A stretch of DNA of 8,130 nt from Gammaproteobacteria bacterium (GCA_003645495.1 QNFK01000061.1:1-8130), one strand, 5' to 3'; positions 1 through 6,644 are shown, numbered from the stretch's first letter. Notes: generated by a model not told the origin, from the sequence alone. Translations and numbers: made by a program.

Positions 1-870
1 CAACGATATGAGCTGGCAAATACTGCGAAACGACGGCTGGTTAGTTATGACCCGGTCGAAATTGAAGTGCGTCATAACAAGATGACAAAAGTCTTCAGTG
101 CGGAGTTTTGCCGGCAGCAGCCGACAACAGACGTGACAGGGCGAGCGCCGATTTTCATACTGGGAATGCCGCGTTCCGGTTCGACATTGATCGAGCAAAT
201 TCTTGCCAGTCACAGCCTGGTCGAAGGGGCGGGCGAATTGCCCTACATCATCATGATGTCAGCGATAGACAAGAACCGACCGGACCGCACGCAATATCCC
301 GAAATGGTCGCTGAACTTGACGCATCGCGACTTGCCGGCCTTGGCAAAAGTTACCTGTACCACGCGTCAACACATTGCTCGGAAGACAGGCCGTATTTCA
401 CCGATAAAATGCCGGCAAACTTTTCACACGTCGGCTTCATTCACTCTATGTTGCCAAACGCGCGAATAATCGATACTCGCAGAGACCCGCTGGCGACCTG
501 CGTTGCAAACTACCGGTATTTATTCGCTAGCGGAAAGAATCAGTCATATGATCTGATGGAACTGGCCGAGTACTATCTGCAATACGTACAGATCATGGAT
601 CACTGGGACTCCGTGTTACCGGGCGTCGTTATGCGGGTTCAATATGAGGAAGTCGTCAATGACCTGGAAAGCCAGGTGAGGAAAGTCCTGGATTTTTGCG
701 GCCTGGAATTCGAGCAAGATTGCCTGGAATTTTATAAAAGCGATCGCGTGGTAAATACGGCGAGTTCAGAACAGGTTCGACAGCCAATATATCGATCGGG
801 CGTGGATTTCCACAAGAATTACGATTCGCATCTTGACGTGTTGCGCGAGATTCTGGCGCCGATATTGTGA
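1..870 (+). CDS. Sulfotransferase family protein, C-terminal part (5' end outside window)
   Basis: The frame is open from base 1 to the TGA at 868-870, giving 289 visible residues, so the gene starts upstream. The GTG at 67 is an internal codon and not a convincing start. Family: PAPS-dependent sulfotransferase (Sulfotransfer_3 type), which moves a sulfuryl group from PAPS to an acceptor. Visible motifs, numbered from the first codon: the 5'-phosphosulfate loop GMPRSGSTLIEQIL at 55-68; TDKMPANF at 134-141; the 3'-phosphate region ARIIDTRRDPLATCVANY at 154-171; and the C-terminal NTASSEQVRQPIY block typical of these enzymes. In many relatives the 3'-phosphate region reads RDPxxTCLSxY; here the usual Ser is Ala169. 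Proteins with this domain often carry N-terminal TPR repeats, which would lie outside the window. The acceptor is unknown. It ends in a convergent arrangement with the gene at 980-1558, with a REP-like palindrome between them. Confidence 0.9.
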   Translation, partial: QRYELANTAKRRLVSYDPVEIEVRHNKMTKVFSAEFCRQQPTTDVTGRAPIFILGMPRSGSTLIEQILASHSLVEGAGELPYIIMMSAIDKNRPDRTQYPEMVAELDASRLAGLGKSYLYHASTHCSEDRPYFTDKMPANFSHVGFIHSMLPNARIIDTRRDPLATCVANYRYLFASGKNQSYDLMELAEYYLQYVQIMDHWDSVLPGVVMRVQYEEVVNDLESQVRKVLDFCGLEFEQDCLEFYKSDRVVNTASSEQVRQPIYRSGVDFHKNYDSHLDVLREILAPIL

Positions 871-894
871 AACAGCGACGCATGTATCGAGTTT

Positions 895-962
895 AATCGC
901 GGCAAGATGCCGCTCCTACGGATTATCGATTGGCACCGTAGGAGCGGCATCTTGCCGCGATT
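895..962. repeat. REP-like inverted pair (REPIN-type palindrome)
   Basis: Two perfectly complementary 27-base arms lie at 895-921 and 936-962, separated by a 14-base loop. Each arm is itself a small hairpin: GCGGCA and TGCCGC flank a 3-base loop and sit next to a GTAGGAGC head. This double architecture (two REP hairpins facing each other, head sequence GTAGGAGC) is the known form of REP doublets in Pseudomonas and other Gammaproteobacteria, which are mobilised by RAYT-type transposases. It lies between the convergent stops at 870 and 980, a usual place for such elements. It could also act on 3' ends of both transcripts as a very strong stem, but neither side has a T-run, so it is not a classic intrinsic terminator. 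No transposase is visible here. Confidence 0.85.
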
Positions 963-979
963 CCGGGTGACTCACGCGC

Positions 980-1558
980 CTAACTTTGCGCGCCCGCCGC
1001 CTTCCCACCAACCCTATCCGGCGGAACATAGTCAAAAATAAATGTAATCCGGTCCTCAGCCCCTTTATTCATGACTGAATGCGTCTTCTGATTATTAATC
1101 TCATACGCTTCGCCCACCTTGAACTGATAAGGCTGGCCGTCAATCATGAATCGCACCCTGGGATTCGTCGTGATCGGAACATGTATACGATGACCGCAAT
1201 GAAATGAAGGGTGCCTGTCGGTATGCGAATTGATGATGCCACCGGCAGTCAATTTCGCTGCCATGGCCCTGATCACGGTGCCGCCGGGCGGGTAAAAACG
1301 CGTAATAATGTCATCCATCATCGGTAGAGCGATGTCCGCGAGCCGCGGCCAGCCAGGCTCCCGGCTTACGACGAGGTCCGGCCAGCTATCCAGGTCGACG
1401 AAGACCAGCACAATCGACTCGGTCGAACGGTGAACTTCAAATTCTTCCTGGCGATACTTGTCTTCTTTCCAGGCGATCTCATCCTGTGCGAGGGTTGCCT
1501 CGATCAATGCCTCGCTGTTGACGGGTCCGAGCTCCCGGAGTGGCGTATCTATATCCAT
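980..1558 (-). CDS. Aspartyl/asparaginyl beta-hydroxylase family Fe(II)/2-oxoglutarate dioxygenase
   Basis: 192 residues, ATG at 1558-1556, TAG stop. Family knowledge: double-stranded beta-helix oxygenases (Asp_Arg_Hydrox) that use Fe(II), O2 and 2-oxoglutarate to hydroxylate a side chain or a lipid acyl chain. Seen here: HTD at 112-114 gives the first His and the Asp of the iron triad, and His160 in NNQKTHSVMNKG gives the second His. Arg170, ten residues later, matches the 2-oxoglutarate-binding Arg, and RIHVPI with His126 matches the second co-substrate contact. There is no signal peptide or membrane segment, so it is probably cytoplasmic. The length fits a minimal single-domain member. It starts 9 bases after the PQQ dehydrogenase stop with no strong ribosome site of its own, so it is likely co-transcribed and perhaps translationally coupled. 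The substrate is unknown; family members outside animals include lipid A hydroxylases and peptide hydroxylases. Confidence 0.85.
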   Translation of the reverse strand: MDIDTPLRELGPVNSEALIEATLAQDEIAWKEDKYRQEEFEVHRSTESIVLVFVDLDSWPDLVVSREPGWPRLADIALPMMDDIITRFYPPGGTVIRAMAAKLTAGGIINSHTDRHPSFHCGHRIHVPITTNPRVRFMIDGQPYQFKVGEAYEINNQKTHSVMNKGAEDRITFIFDYVPPDRVGGKAAGAQS

Positions 1559-1567
1559 CAGTGCATC

Positions 1568-3658
1568 TTAGTCATTATTGGTTTGCTGTGCTTGGCGAAG
1601 TGATTCGGACAGTGAAAGCACGTACTGTCTGATCGCTTCTGCATCCTCGACATCCAGTTCGAACGACGGCATGCCGTTTGCGCGCCTGGCGCCACCGATT
1701 ACTACGCCATTCCAGGTTTGATGCGTTTCCGCGGAAGCGTAACGGAGGTCGGCTACGGATCCGCCGGCGCGCGCTACGACCTGGTAGCCGTGACAGCCTT
1801 TGCAATGACTGGCATACAGAGACTCGCCAAGCGCAATTGTTTCCGCTGAAGCGTCCAGGTCCGGCTGTTCCGGCAAAGCACGCGTAACGGCTGCCGCGAC
1901 GGGTAGATCGACCTTGCCATCGAGACTGAACGCAAGCAGCCGGGTCGGGCCGTGCGCGTTGTCCGTGGCGTGCATCTGTGGATAGTAAAACTGTATGCCG
2001 CCGCCTGAGCCCACCGGGATCACTACATATTGTGTGCCATCAAGAGAATAGCTCGATGGCGCAGCGGTGATGGCGGAACCGGTCGTTACGGACCAGCGTT
2101 GTTCACCTGTATCGGCTGCGTACGCGACGAAGTTGCCCTCCGCATTTCCCTGGAACACCAGGTTGCCGGCAGTGGCCATTACGCCGCCGTTGTATGGCAA
2201 CGGATGATCGACGGTCCAGCGAATATTTTGTGCCACCGGATCAAAAGCGACCAGCTTGCCAGGACTGTGTGGTGCGCCATCGACCTCAGTGAAAACAACA
2301 TTGTCATCGCTGAAACTACCATCGCCATTGCTCTTAAATACGGCGGGGATATCGACTACCGGTACATACGAAAGCCCAAGTCGCGGGTGGTACGCCATCG
2401 GGTTCCAGCTATGCGAGCCCCACATGTTGGGCCAAACGACGATGGTCTGCTCACCCTCGGCTTTCCAGTATTCGCCAGCCGGATCCATGACGGGACGGCC
2501 TGTCTCCATGTTGATGTGTGTCGCCCAGTTCATCTTCGCAAACTTGCCGGCTGTCAGCAGCTCGCCTGTCAGGCGATCCAGCGCATAATGAAATCCGTTT
2601 TTTGGCGCGATCAAAACCGTTTCCCGGTCTTCGCCGTCAATGCGCAGATCGGCCAGCACGATATTCATGGTTGCGTTGAAGTCCCAGCTGTCCTCCGGAA
2701 CGGTCTGGTAGTGCCAGACATACTCACCGGTTGCGGCGTTTATGGCGACGATTGATGAAAGAAACAGGTTGTCGCCACCGTCCGGGCTGCGTTTGCTGTG
2801 GATGTAGGGGTAGGCCCCTGACGTACCGAAAAAGAGCAGTCCGGAAACCGGGTCATAGGTCATCTCGTTCCAGCTGTGTCCACCGCCACCGTGTTTCGCC
2901 AGCGTAGCCTGCGACCAGGTTTTCGCCGCCATTTTCAGCGCCGGTGTATCGTTCTCTTTTGGGTCGTCACTCGGGACGATGAAAAATCGCCAGGACATTT
3001 CACCGCTGTCTGCATCATATGCAGAAACGTAGCCGCGGGTTTTTTTCGGTGTTTCTGAACCGGCCGTGCCGACGAATACGTTGTCGCCGCCGACGTAAGG
3101 TGAATCAGTCAGACCGTAGTCATTCTTTGGATCACATGTTTGCTCTGACCAAATCTCGTTGCCCGAGGTTGCATTCAGTGCAATCAGCCAGCAATCGGGT
3201 GTGGTGACAAATACCTTGCCATGCCATACCGCAACGCCGCGATTGGCGCGCGCTGTCCACGACATACCAGGATCTTCTGCCAGGCGGGCCCGCACACCCG
3301 CATCGAACGTCCATAGAGTGCTTCCATTGGATGCATCAATTGCGAATACGACGGAATAAGCACCGGACAAATAGATAACACCGTCAACCACAATCGGCGT
3401 GGCTGCTATGCCATCCGGTACTGGCAACTCGCTTACCCACGCAAGTCCGAGATCATCAACGTTTTTGTCGTTTATTTCATTCAGCGGGCTGAAGTGTTCG
3501 CCACGAAAGTTGCCGCCCTTGAGAAACCAGTTTTCGCCTTGTGACGATTCCGCCAGAACGCGTTCTTCTGTTACATCTCCGGAAGCGCTGTGCACAGCTG
3601 CGCCAGGCAGCAGGCCACAGCATATCGCCAGGCAATGCAAGATTGTTCGAACAGTCAT
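1568..3658 (-). CDS. PQQ-dependent dehydrogenase with C-terminal cytochrome c domain (quinohaemoprotein alcohol dehydrogenase-like)
   Basis: 696 residues from the ATG at 3658-3656. I chose this start because AAGGGG lies 7 bases upstream, whereas a GTG 15 bases earlier would place that ribosome site inside the gene. Layout: Sec signal peptide at about 1-25 (periplasmic export); an eight-bladed PQQ propeller at about 40-585 with repeated AxDxxTGxxxW strands; linker; then a cytochrome c domain with CKGCH (Cys619, Cys622, His623) and probable axial Met663 in NGMPSF. Family role: oxidises alcohols or aldehydes and passes electrons through the haem to the respiratory chain. PQQ-site features that are kept: HSWNEM (Trp263), WDFNA with the catalytic Asp326, APKNGF (Lys353), and a Glu202 candidate. 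Changed: the vicinal Cys pair normally in CCxxxNRG reads Trp134-Thr135, and the calcium-binding Asn of GTGNG reads Gly281. Cys156 and Cys175 are nearby and could form another disulfide. First gene of a two-gene unit with the 980-1558 oxygenase. No PQQ synthesis genes are in the window. Confidence 0.92.
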   Translation of the reverse strand: MTVRTILHCLAICCGLLPGAAVHSASGDVTEERVLAESSQGENWFLKGGNFRGEHFSPLNEINDKNVDDLGLAWVSELPVPDGIAATPIVVDGVIYLSGAYSVVFAIDASNGSTLWTFDAGVRARLAEDPGMSWTARANRGVAVWHGKVFVTTPDCWLIALNATSGNEIWSEQTCDPKNDYGLTDSPYVGGDNVFVGTAGSETPKKTRGYVSAYDADSGEMSWRFFIVPSDDPKENDTPALKMAAKTWSQATLAKHGGGGHSWNEMTYDPVSGLLFFGTSGAYPYIHSKRSPDGGDNLFLSSIVAINAATGEYVWHYQTVPEDSWDFNATMNIVLADLRIDGEDRETVLIAPKNGFHYALDRLTGELLTAGKFAKMNWATHINMETGRPVMDPAGEYWKAEGEQTIVVWPNMWGSHSWNPMAYHPRLGLSYVPVVDIPAVFKSNGDGSFSDDNVVFTEVDGAPHSPGKLVAFDPVAQNIRWTVDHPLPYNGGVMATAGNLVFQGNAEGNFVAYAADTGEQRWSVTTGSAITAAPSSYSLDGTQYVVIPVGSGGGIQFYYPQMHATDNAHGPTRLLAFSLDGKVDLPVAAAVTRALPEQPDLDASAETIALGESLYASHCKGCHGYQVVARAGGSVADLRYASAETHQTWNGVVIGGARRANGMPSFELDVEDAEAIRQYVLSLSESLRQAQQTNND

Positions 3659-3664
3659 TGTTTT

Positions 3665-3670
3665 CCCCTT
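3665..3670 (-). promoter_or_regulatory. Ribosome binding site deciding the PQQ dehydrogenase start
   Basis: On the minus strand AAGGGG is followed by 6 bases and then ATG at 3658-3656. This spacing supports the ATG and argues against the in-frame GTG at 3673-3671. Confidence 0.65.
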
Positions 3671-3698
3671 CACTTCAGAGCGTTATCCCACAACCAGT

Positions 3699-3727
3699 AT
3701 TGTAGCTGTGCGTGCAGATTATGTTGG
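3699..3727 (-). promoter_or_regulatory. Possible promoter for the PQQ dehydrogenase unit
   Basis: On the minus strand TACAAT (3704-3699; 5 of 6 to the sigma-70 -10 box) is preceded at 17 bases by CCAACA (3727-3722; 3 of 6 to the -35 box). This would give a leader of about 35 bases before the ATG at 3658. The -35 match is weak, so another element or an activator may be needed. The divergent M20 gene on the other side of this 213-base gap shows no clear promoter by eye. Confidence 0.3.
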
Positions 3728-3871
3728 CGGCATGGCATATTGTGCAGTGGCCTTGCGGTGATGGGCGGATTGTGTGCCAGGCACCCATTAACGGTAGACT
3801 GCAGCAGTCGAATCGCACCAGGGCGACAACGGGAATCGCGATTCAAATCGTTACTTAATGAGCAAAAATTA

Positions 3872-5176
3872 ATGAAAAAGAGTTTCATGCTGGTTGTTTT
3901 TGGATGCGCGTTATTTGCCAGCGCTGCTGCCCAAGTCTCTGTCCCGGTTTCTACTGAAGAAATCATGGCCAATCACGTCGACGAGGAGCATGCGCGCGCG
4001 GTAGCGCTGCTTGAGAAATCAGTGAACATCAACAGCGGCTCGATGAATTTCGCGGGTATAAAGGCAGTGGGTGAGTTACTCGCGCCGGAGTTCGAGGAGC
4101 TGGGTTTTACGACCGAGTGGATAGACGGTGCGCCGTTCGGCAGGGCCGGACACCTGGTCGCAAACCGCGCAGGCAAAGGTCCAAAAATTCTCCTGATTGG
4201 CCACCTCGATACTGTGTTCCCCATAGACAGCCCCCTGCAGAAATTCGAGATTGTTGACGAACACTTCGCCCGCGGGCCGGGAACCACGGATATGAAGGGT
4301 GGCGATGTCATAATGATTCATGCGCTGCGCGCGATGCGTGCGGCAAACGTTCTCGACGAAGTTTCGATCAGGGTCGTATTAACCGGCGACGAAGAGAAAT
4401 CCGGCAGTCCGAAGAGCCTGCGTTCCGCAGCGCTCATCGAAGGCGGACTTTGGGCGGACTATGCGATTGGCTTTGAAGATGGAGATGGCAATCCGGAAAC
4501 TGCCGTTATTGCACGCCGTGGTTCTACCGACTGGACATTGTCTGTAACCGGAACCCGCGCTCATTCCTCGCAGGTATTTCAGCCGGAATACGGTGATGGG
4601 GCGATTTACGAGGCGGCCAGGATATTGCATGAGTTTCGCCTGCAGTTATCAAAAGAAAAAAACCTGACCTTCAATCCTGGCGTGATCGTAGGCGGGACAG
4701 ATGTCGAGCACGACAAAGCGTCGAACAGCGGTACTGCGTTTGGTAAAAACAATGTCATATCCAGTGCAGTGAAAGTAGGTGGTGATTTACGGGCCGTTTC
4801 GCCACAACAACTGGAACTCGCGAGACAAAAAATGCGTGAAATTGTCGCCGCCCATTTGCCAATGACCGACGCGAGCATAGAGTTCGGTGATGGCTACCCG
4901 CCGATGGCACCGAGTGATGGCAACTATGCGTTACTGGATATTTTCAGCAAAGGTAGCGAAGACCTGGGCGTTGGTGCGGTCGCTGCCGTAAATCCACGGA
5001 ATGCGGGCGCTGGCGATATTTCATTTGTAGCAAATGATGGTGAGATGGCTATGGATGGTGTGGGCCTAATGGGGTCTGGTGGTCACACGCTTGATGAAGT
5101 CGCTGACCTGCGAACGCTGGACCAGCAAACGAAGCGGGTTGCGGTGCTGCTGTACCGATTGTCGCAGCTGGAGTAA
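3872..5176 (+). CDS. Secreted M20-family zinc metallopeptidase (glutamate carboxypeptidase-like)
   Basis: 434 residues from the ATG at 3872. The frame is open further upstream to about 3590, but that stretch overlaps the divergent gene and carries no conserved sequence, while a typical Sec signal peptide begins exactly at 3872 (KK, hydrophobic core, SAAA then Gln21). The ribosome site is weak (GAG at 3860-3862). Family: M20 co-catalytic zinc hydrolases that release a C-terminal residue or cleave an amide or N-acyl bond. Metal and catalytic residues seen: His111 and Asp113 in GHLDTVFP, bridging Asp140 in TTDMKGG, catalytic Glu174 and zinc ligand Glu175 in GDEEKSG, Glu202 in GFEDGDG, and His405 in GSGGHTLDE. 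The full di-zinc set is present. The lid/dimerisation domain lies at about 217-330, with RRGSTDWTLSVTGTRAHSS at its entry. The set and spacing resemble bacterial carboxypeptidase G2. Predicted periplasmic; substrate unknown. Convergent with the FAH-family gene. Confidence 0.92.
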   Translation: MKKSFMLVVFGCALFASAAAQVSVPVSTEEIMANHVDEEHARAVALLEKSVNINSGSMNFAGIKAVGELLAPEFEELGFTTEWIDGAPFGRAGHLVANRAGKGPKILLIGHLDTVFPIDSPLQKFEIVDEHFARGPGTTDMKGGDVIMIHALRAMRAANVLDEVSIRVVLTGDEEKSGSPKSLRSAALIEGGLWADYAIGFEDGDGNPETAVIARRGSTDWTLSVTGTRAHSSQVFQPEYGDGAIYEAARILHEFRLQLSKEKNLTFNPGVIVGGTDVEHDKASNSGTAFGKNNVISSAVKVGGDLRAVSPQQLELARQKMREIVAAHLPMTDASIEFGDGYPPMAPSDGNYALLDIFSKGSEDLGVGAVAAVNPRNAGAGDISFVANDGEMAMDGVGLMGSGGHTLDEVADLRTLDQQTKRVAVLLYRLSQLE

Positions 5177-5188
5177 CTAAAAAGATTT

Positions 5189-5312
5189 GTGGGGGCGGCG
5201 TCGCTCACGAGCATCCGTCTCAATTGTGGGCGAATTCTCAAGTCTGGAAAATTCTGCCAGAAACAGCTCGCCCCGCGATATAAGTACATCCATGTACACA
5301 TGCCGCTCCCAC
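5189..5312. repeat. Nested inverted-repeat element with REP-like ends
   Basis: Convergent gap of 139 bases between the stops at 5176 and 5316. The outer arms 5189-5199 (GTGGGGGCGGC) and 5302-5312 (GCCGCTCCCAC) pair over 11 bases with one G-U. Inside them, 5228-5233 pairs with 5268-5273 (GGGCGA/TCGCCC), and inside those 5243-5247 pairs with 5257-5261 (TCTGG/CCAGA). A separate hairpin GTACAT-CC-ATGTAC lies at 5284-5297. The outer right arm read on the minus strand, GTGGGAGCGGCAT, closely resembles the head GTAGGAGCGGCAT in the palindrome at 895-962. I read it as a decayed or variant REP-type element; it may equally be a 3'-end structure shared by the two transcripts. No T-run suggests an intrinsic terminator. 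Confidence 0.45.
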
Positions 5313-5315
5313 GAC

Positions 5316-6449
5316 CTAAGGATCCCTGTAAGAATCCACCGGCGGCAAATGCGCACCAGTAAGACCTGCAGGTTCCTTCTCAGCGACCACCGGCATGCGC
5401 AGTGTTCCAATACCATCAATCGTTGCAACAATTTCATCACCCGGTTGCAGGAAGCGTTGCTCACCACGCACCGCTGTGCCAACGCCGGTCCCTCCGGATG
5501 TTCCGTTGTTAATCACGTCGCCGGGATAGAGAGTGATGACAGACGAGCCAAACTCGATCAGTTCCCACAGCGAATGAATCATGTCGCCAGCGGTCGCTTC
5601 CTGCATTTGCTCATCGCCAATACTCAGGGTCTGGCGCAGAATCTCCATCGGGTTGCCATAAAATTCTTTTGGCACTATCCAGGGACCTTGCGGTGCAAAT
5701 GTGTCATGGCCTTTGCCAACAAACCAGTCGGTGCGAAACGGGCTGCCGCCGGGTGGCCTGCCACCGCGGTCGGATATGTCCAGGGTGACCACATAGCCGA
5801 AGACGTAATCTTCTGCGTCATCTGCTGATACATATTTTGCGGTTCGTCCGATCACAGCGCCCAGTTCAACTTCCCAATCTGTTCGATTGCGGCCATAGGG
5901 AATTACGATCGGAGCACCATTGCCAACCACAGCGCCACGGCTCGGTTTCAGAAACAGGTATGGCACACCGCGTTTTTCGCGACGCAGGCGCGCTGCTTCC
6001 TTCCGCTCTTCCGGCGTGCCGGATTCATCGATGTGACTGTAAAAATTGACTGCCGCGTTGAGTATTTTTCCCGGGTACATTATTGGTGGCAGTGTCCTTA
6101 CGTCGCCGACGTCATGCACATAATCCGGTCGATTGCTGCCGAGGCCATCATTGGCTACCAGGTGATTGACGATCTCATAAAGCCTGCGTTTCAAACCGTA
6201 CTCATACCTGCCGATGAGTTCGAGCATATTCGCTGGCAACGGTATTTGCGGGTAAGACGCACTTTTCTCGAGGGCTGCGTTGGCTGCATCTAGTTCGATG
6301 ATGAGGCTGTCGCGCAGGACAATTGCCACAGTTGGCGCACCATTGATTTCAAAAGTGCCGACTTTGAATGGTTCTGCAATGTTTTGTGCAAATACGCTGG
6401 CCGGGACGGCCAGCACCAGGAGTGCTGTGATTAGTAGATTCCTGCGCAT
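5316..6449 (-). CDS. Fumarylacetoacetate hydrolase (FAH) family protein with signal peptide
   Basis: 377 residues from the ATG at 6449-6447. An upstream in-frame ATG at 6548 is rejected: the promoter at 6492-6520 lies inside that extension, while GGGGGA sits just before 6449 and a signal peptide starts there (MRRN, hydrophobic core, SVFA then Gln22). Family: divalent-metal hydrolases or decarboxylases acting on C-C bonds of 1,3-dicarbonyl or acylpyruvate-like compounds. Seen: an N-terminal domain at about 25-120; catalytic dyad candidate His139 and Glu142 in NFYSHIDE; FLKP at 167-170; metal ligands Glu193, Glu195 (DWEVELG) and Asp224 (VTLDISD); Lys246 in FVGKGHDTFAPQGPW; GDVINNGTSGGTG at 310-322; LQPGDEI and IDGIG near the C-terminus. 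A charged helix at about 143-161 lengthens the lid segment after the dyad. Export to the periplasm is unusual for this mostly cytoplasmic family. Divergent from the amidohydrolase gene. Confidence 0.9.
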   Translation of the reverse strand: MRRNLLITALLVLAVPASVFAQNIAEPFKVGTFEINGAPTVAIVLRDSLIIELDAANAALEKSASYPQIPLPANMLELIGRYEYGLKRRLYEIVNHLVANDGLGSNRPDYVHDVGDVRTLPPIMYPGKILNAAVNFYSHIDESGTPEERKEAARLRREKRGVPYLFLKPSRGAVVGNGAPIVIPYGRNRTDWEVELGAVIGRTAKYVSADDAEDYVFGYVVTLDISDRGGRPPGGSPFRTDWFVGKGHDTFAPQGPWIVPKEFYGNPMEILRQTLSIGDEQMQEATAGDMIHSLWELIEFGSSVITLYPGDVINNGTSGGTGVGTAVRGEQRFLQPGDEIVATIDGIGTLRMPVVAEKEPAGLTGAHLPPVDSYRDP

Positions 6450-6491
6450 AAGATCCCCCGACAATGATTGATTTTTGCTGTACCTCCACCG

Positions 6492-6520
6492 CTTGTACTT
6501 CCGGCGTAGTTGCCTGTCAA
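6492..6520 (-). promoter_or_regulatory. Sigma-70-type promoter for the FAH-family gene
   Basis: On the minus strand a perfect TTGACA (6520-6515), a 17-base spacer, then TACAAG (6497-6492; 4 of 6 to TATAAT). The predicted transcript starts near 6485, about 36 bases before the ATG at 6449. The ribosome site GGGGGA at 6459-6454 follows, with a short 4-base spacing. Confidence 0.6.
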
Positions 6521-6543
6521 GAATCTGCTTTACGACTGATACG

Positions 6544-6560
6544 CACATTGATCCAATGTG
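6544..6560. promoter_or_regulatory. Candidate operator: 7-3-7 palindrome in the divergent control region
   Basis: CACATTG (6544-6550), ATC, CAATGTG (6554-6560) is a perfect inverted repeat of the size bound by dimeric helix-turn-helix regulators. It overlaps the proposed -35 box (6549-6554) of the rightward promoter and lies 24 bases upstream of the -35 box of the leftward promoter. That position could let one regulator control both genes. Smaller inverted repeats follow at 6567-6582 (GCACT/AGTGC) and 6592-6604 (GGCAG/CTGCC). No regulator gene is in the window, so the binding protein is unknown. Confidence 0.4.
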
Positions 6561-6576
6561 GACGCGGCACTAATAT
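6549..6576 (+). promoter_or_regulatory. Possible promoter for the amidohydrolase gene
   Basis: TTGATC (6549-6554; 4 of 6), a 16-base spacer, then TAATAT (6571-6576; 4 of 6). It would give a leader of about 60 bases before the ATG at 6645. Weak on its own; its main support is the position overlapping the palindrome at 6544-6560. Confidence 0.33.
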
Positions 6577-6644
6577 CAGTGCATCGCAAAAGGCAGATTC
6601 TGCCCCTGTGACCACTTGCGCTTGAAATCACAACTGGAATTGTC

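Noticed and set aside
895..962. Intrinsic transcription terminator
   Set aside because: The stem is strong but neither end is followed by a T-run, and the doublet structure of the arms fits a REP pair better. An effect on transcript ends is still possible.
2030..2755. A 241-codon open frame on the plus strand inside the PQQ dehydrogenase
   Set aside because: It lies antisense to a gene with clear family motifs throughout, shows no recognisable domain, and has no ribosome site that stands out.
3590..3871. Extension of the M20 peptidase by 94 residues to an upstream start
   Set aside because: The stretch runs across the 5' end of the divergent PQQ gene, has no family match, and would bury the signal peptide that begins at 3872.
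3896..3910. Lipoprotein signal in the M20 peptidase (Cys12 after Val-Phe-Gly)
   Set aside because: The Cys lies in the middle of the hydrophobic core, too close to the N-terminus, and Phe at -2 does not fit a lipobox. A Sec signal ending near Ala20 fits better.
5187..5828. A 213-codon plus-strand open frame running through the convergent gap into the FAH-family gene
   Set aside because: Most of it is antisense to conserved FAH-family blocks and its translation resembles no family I know. It looks like a shadow frame.
6450..6548. Longer FAH-family protein starting at the ATG at 6548
   Set aside because: The extension covers the promoter TTGACA-17-TACAAG, whose transcript would begin downstream of that ATG. 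It also puts 33 basic residues-rich positions before an obvious signal peptide.
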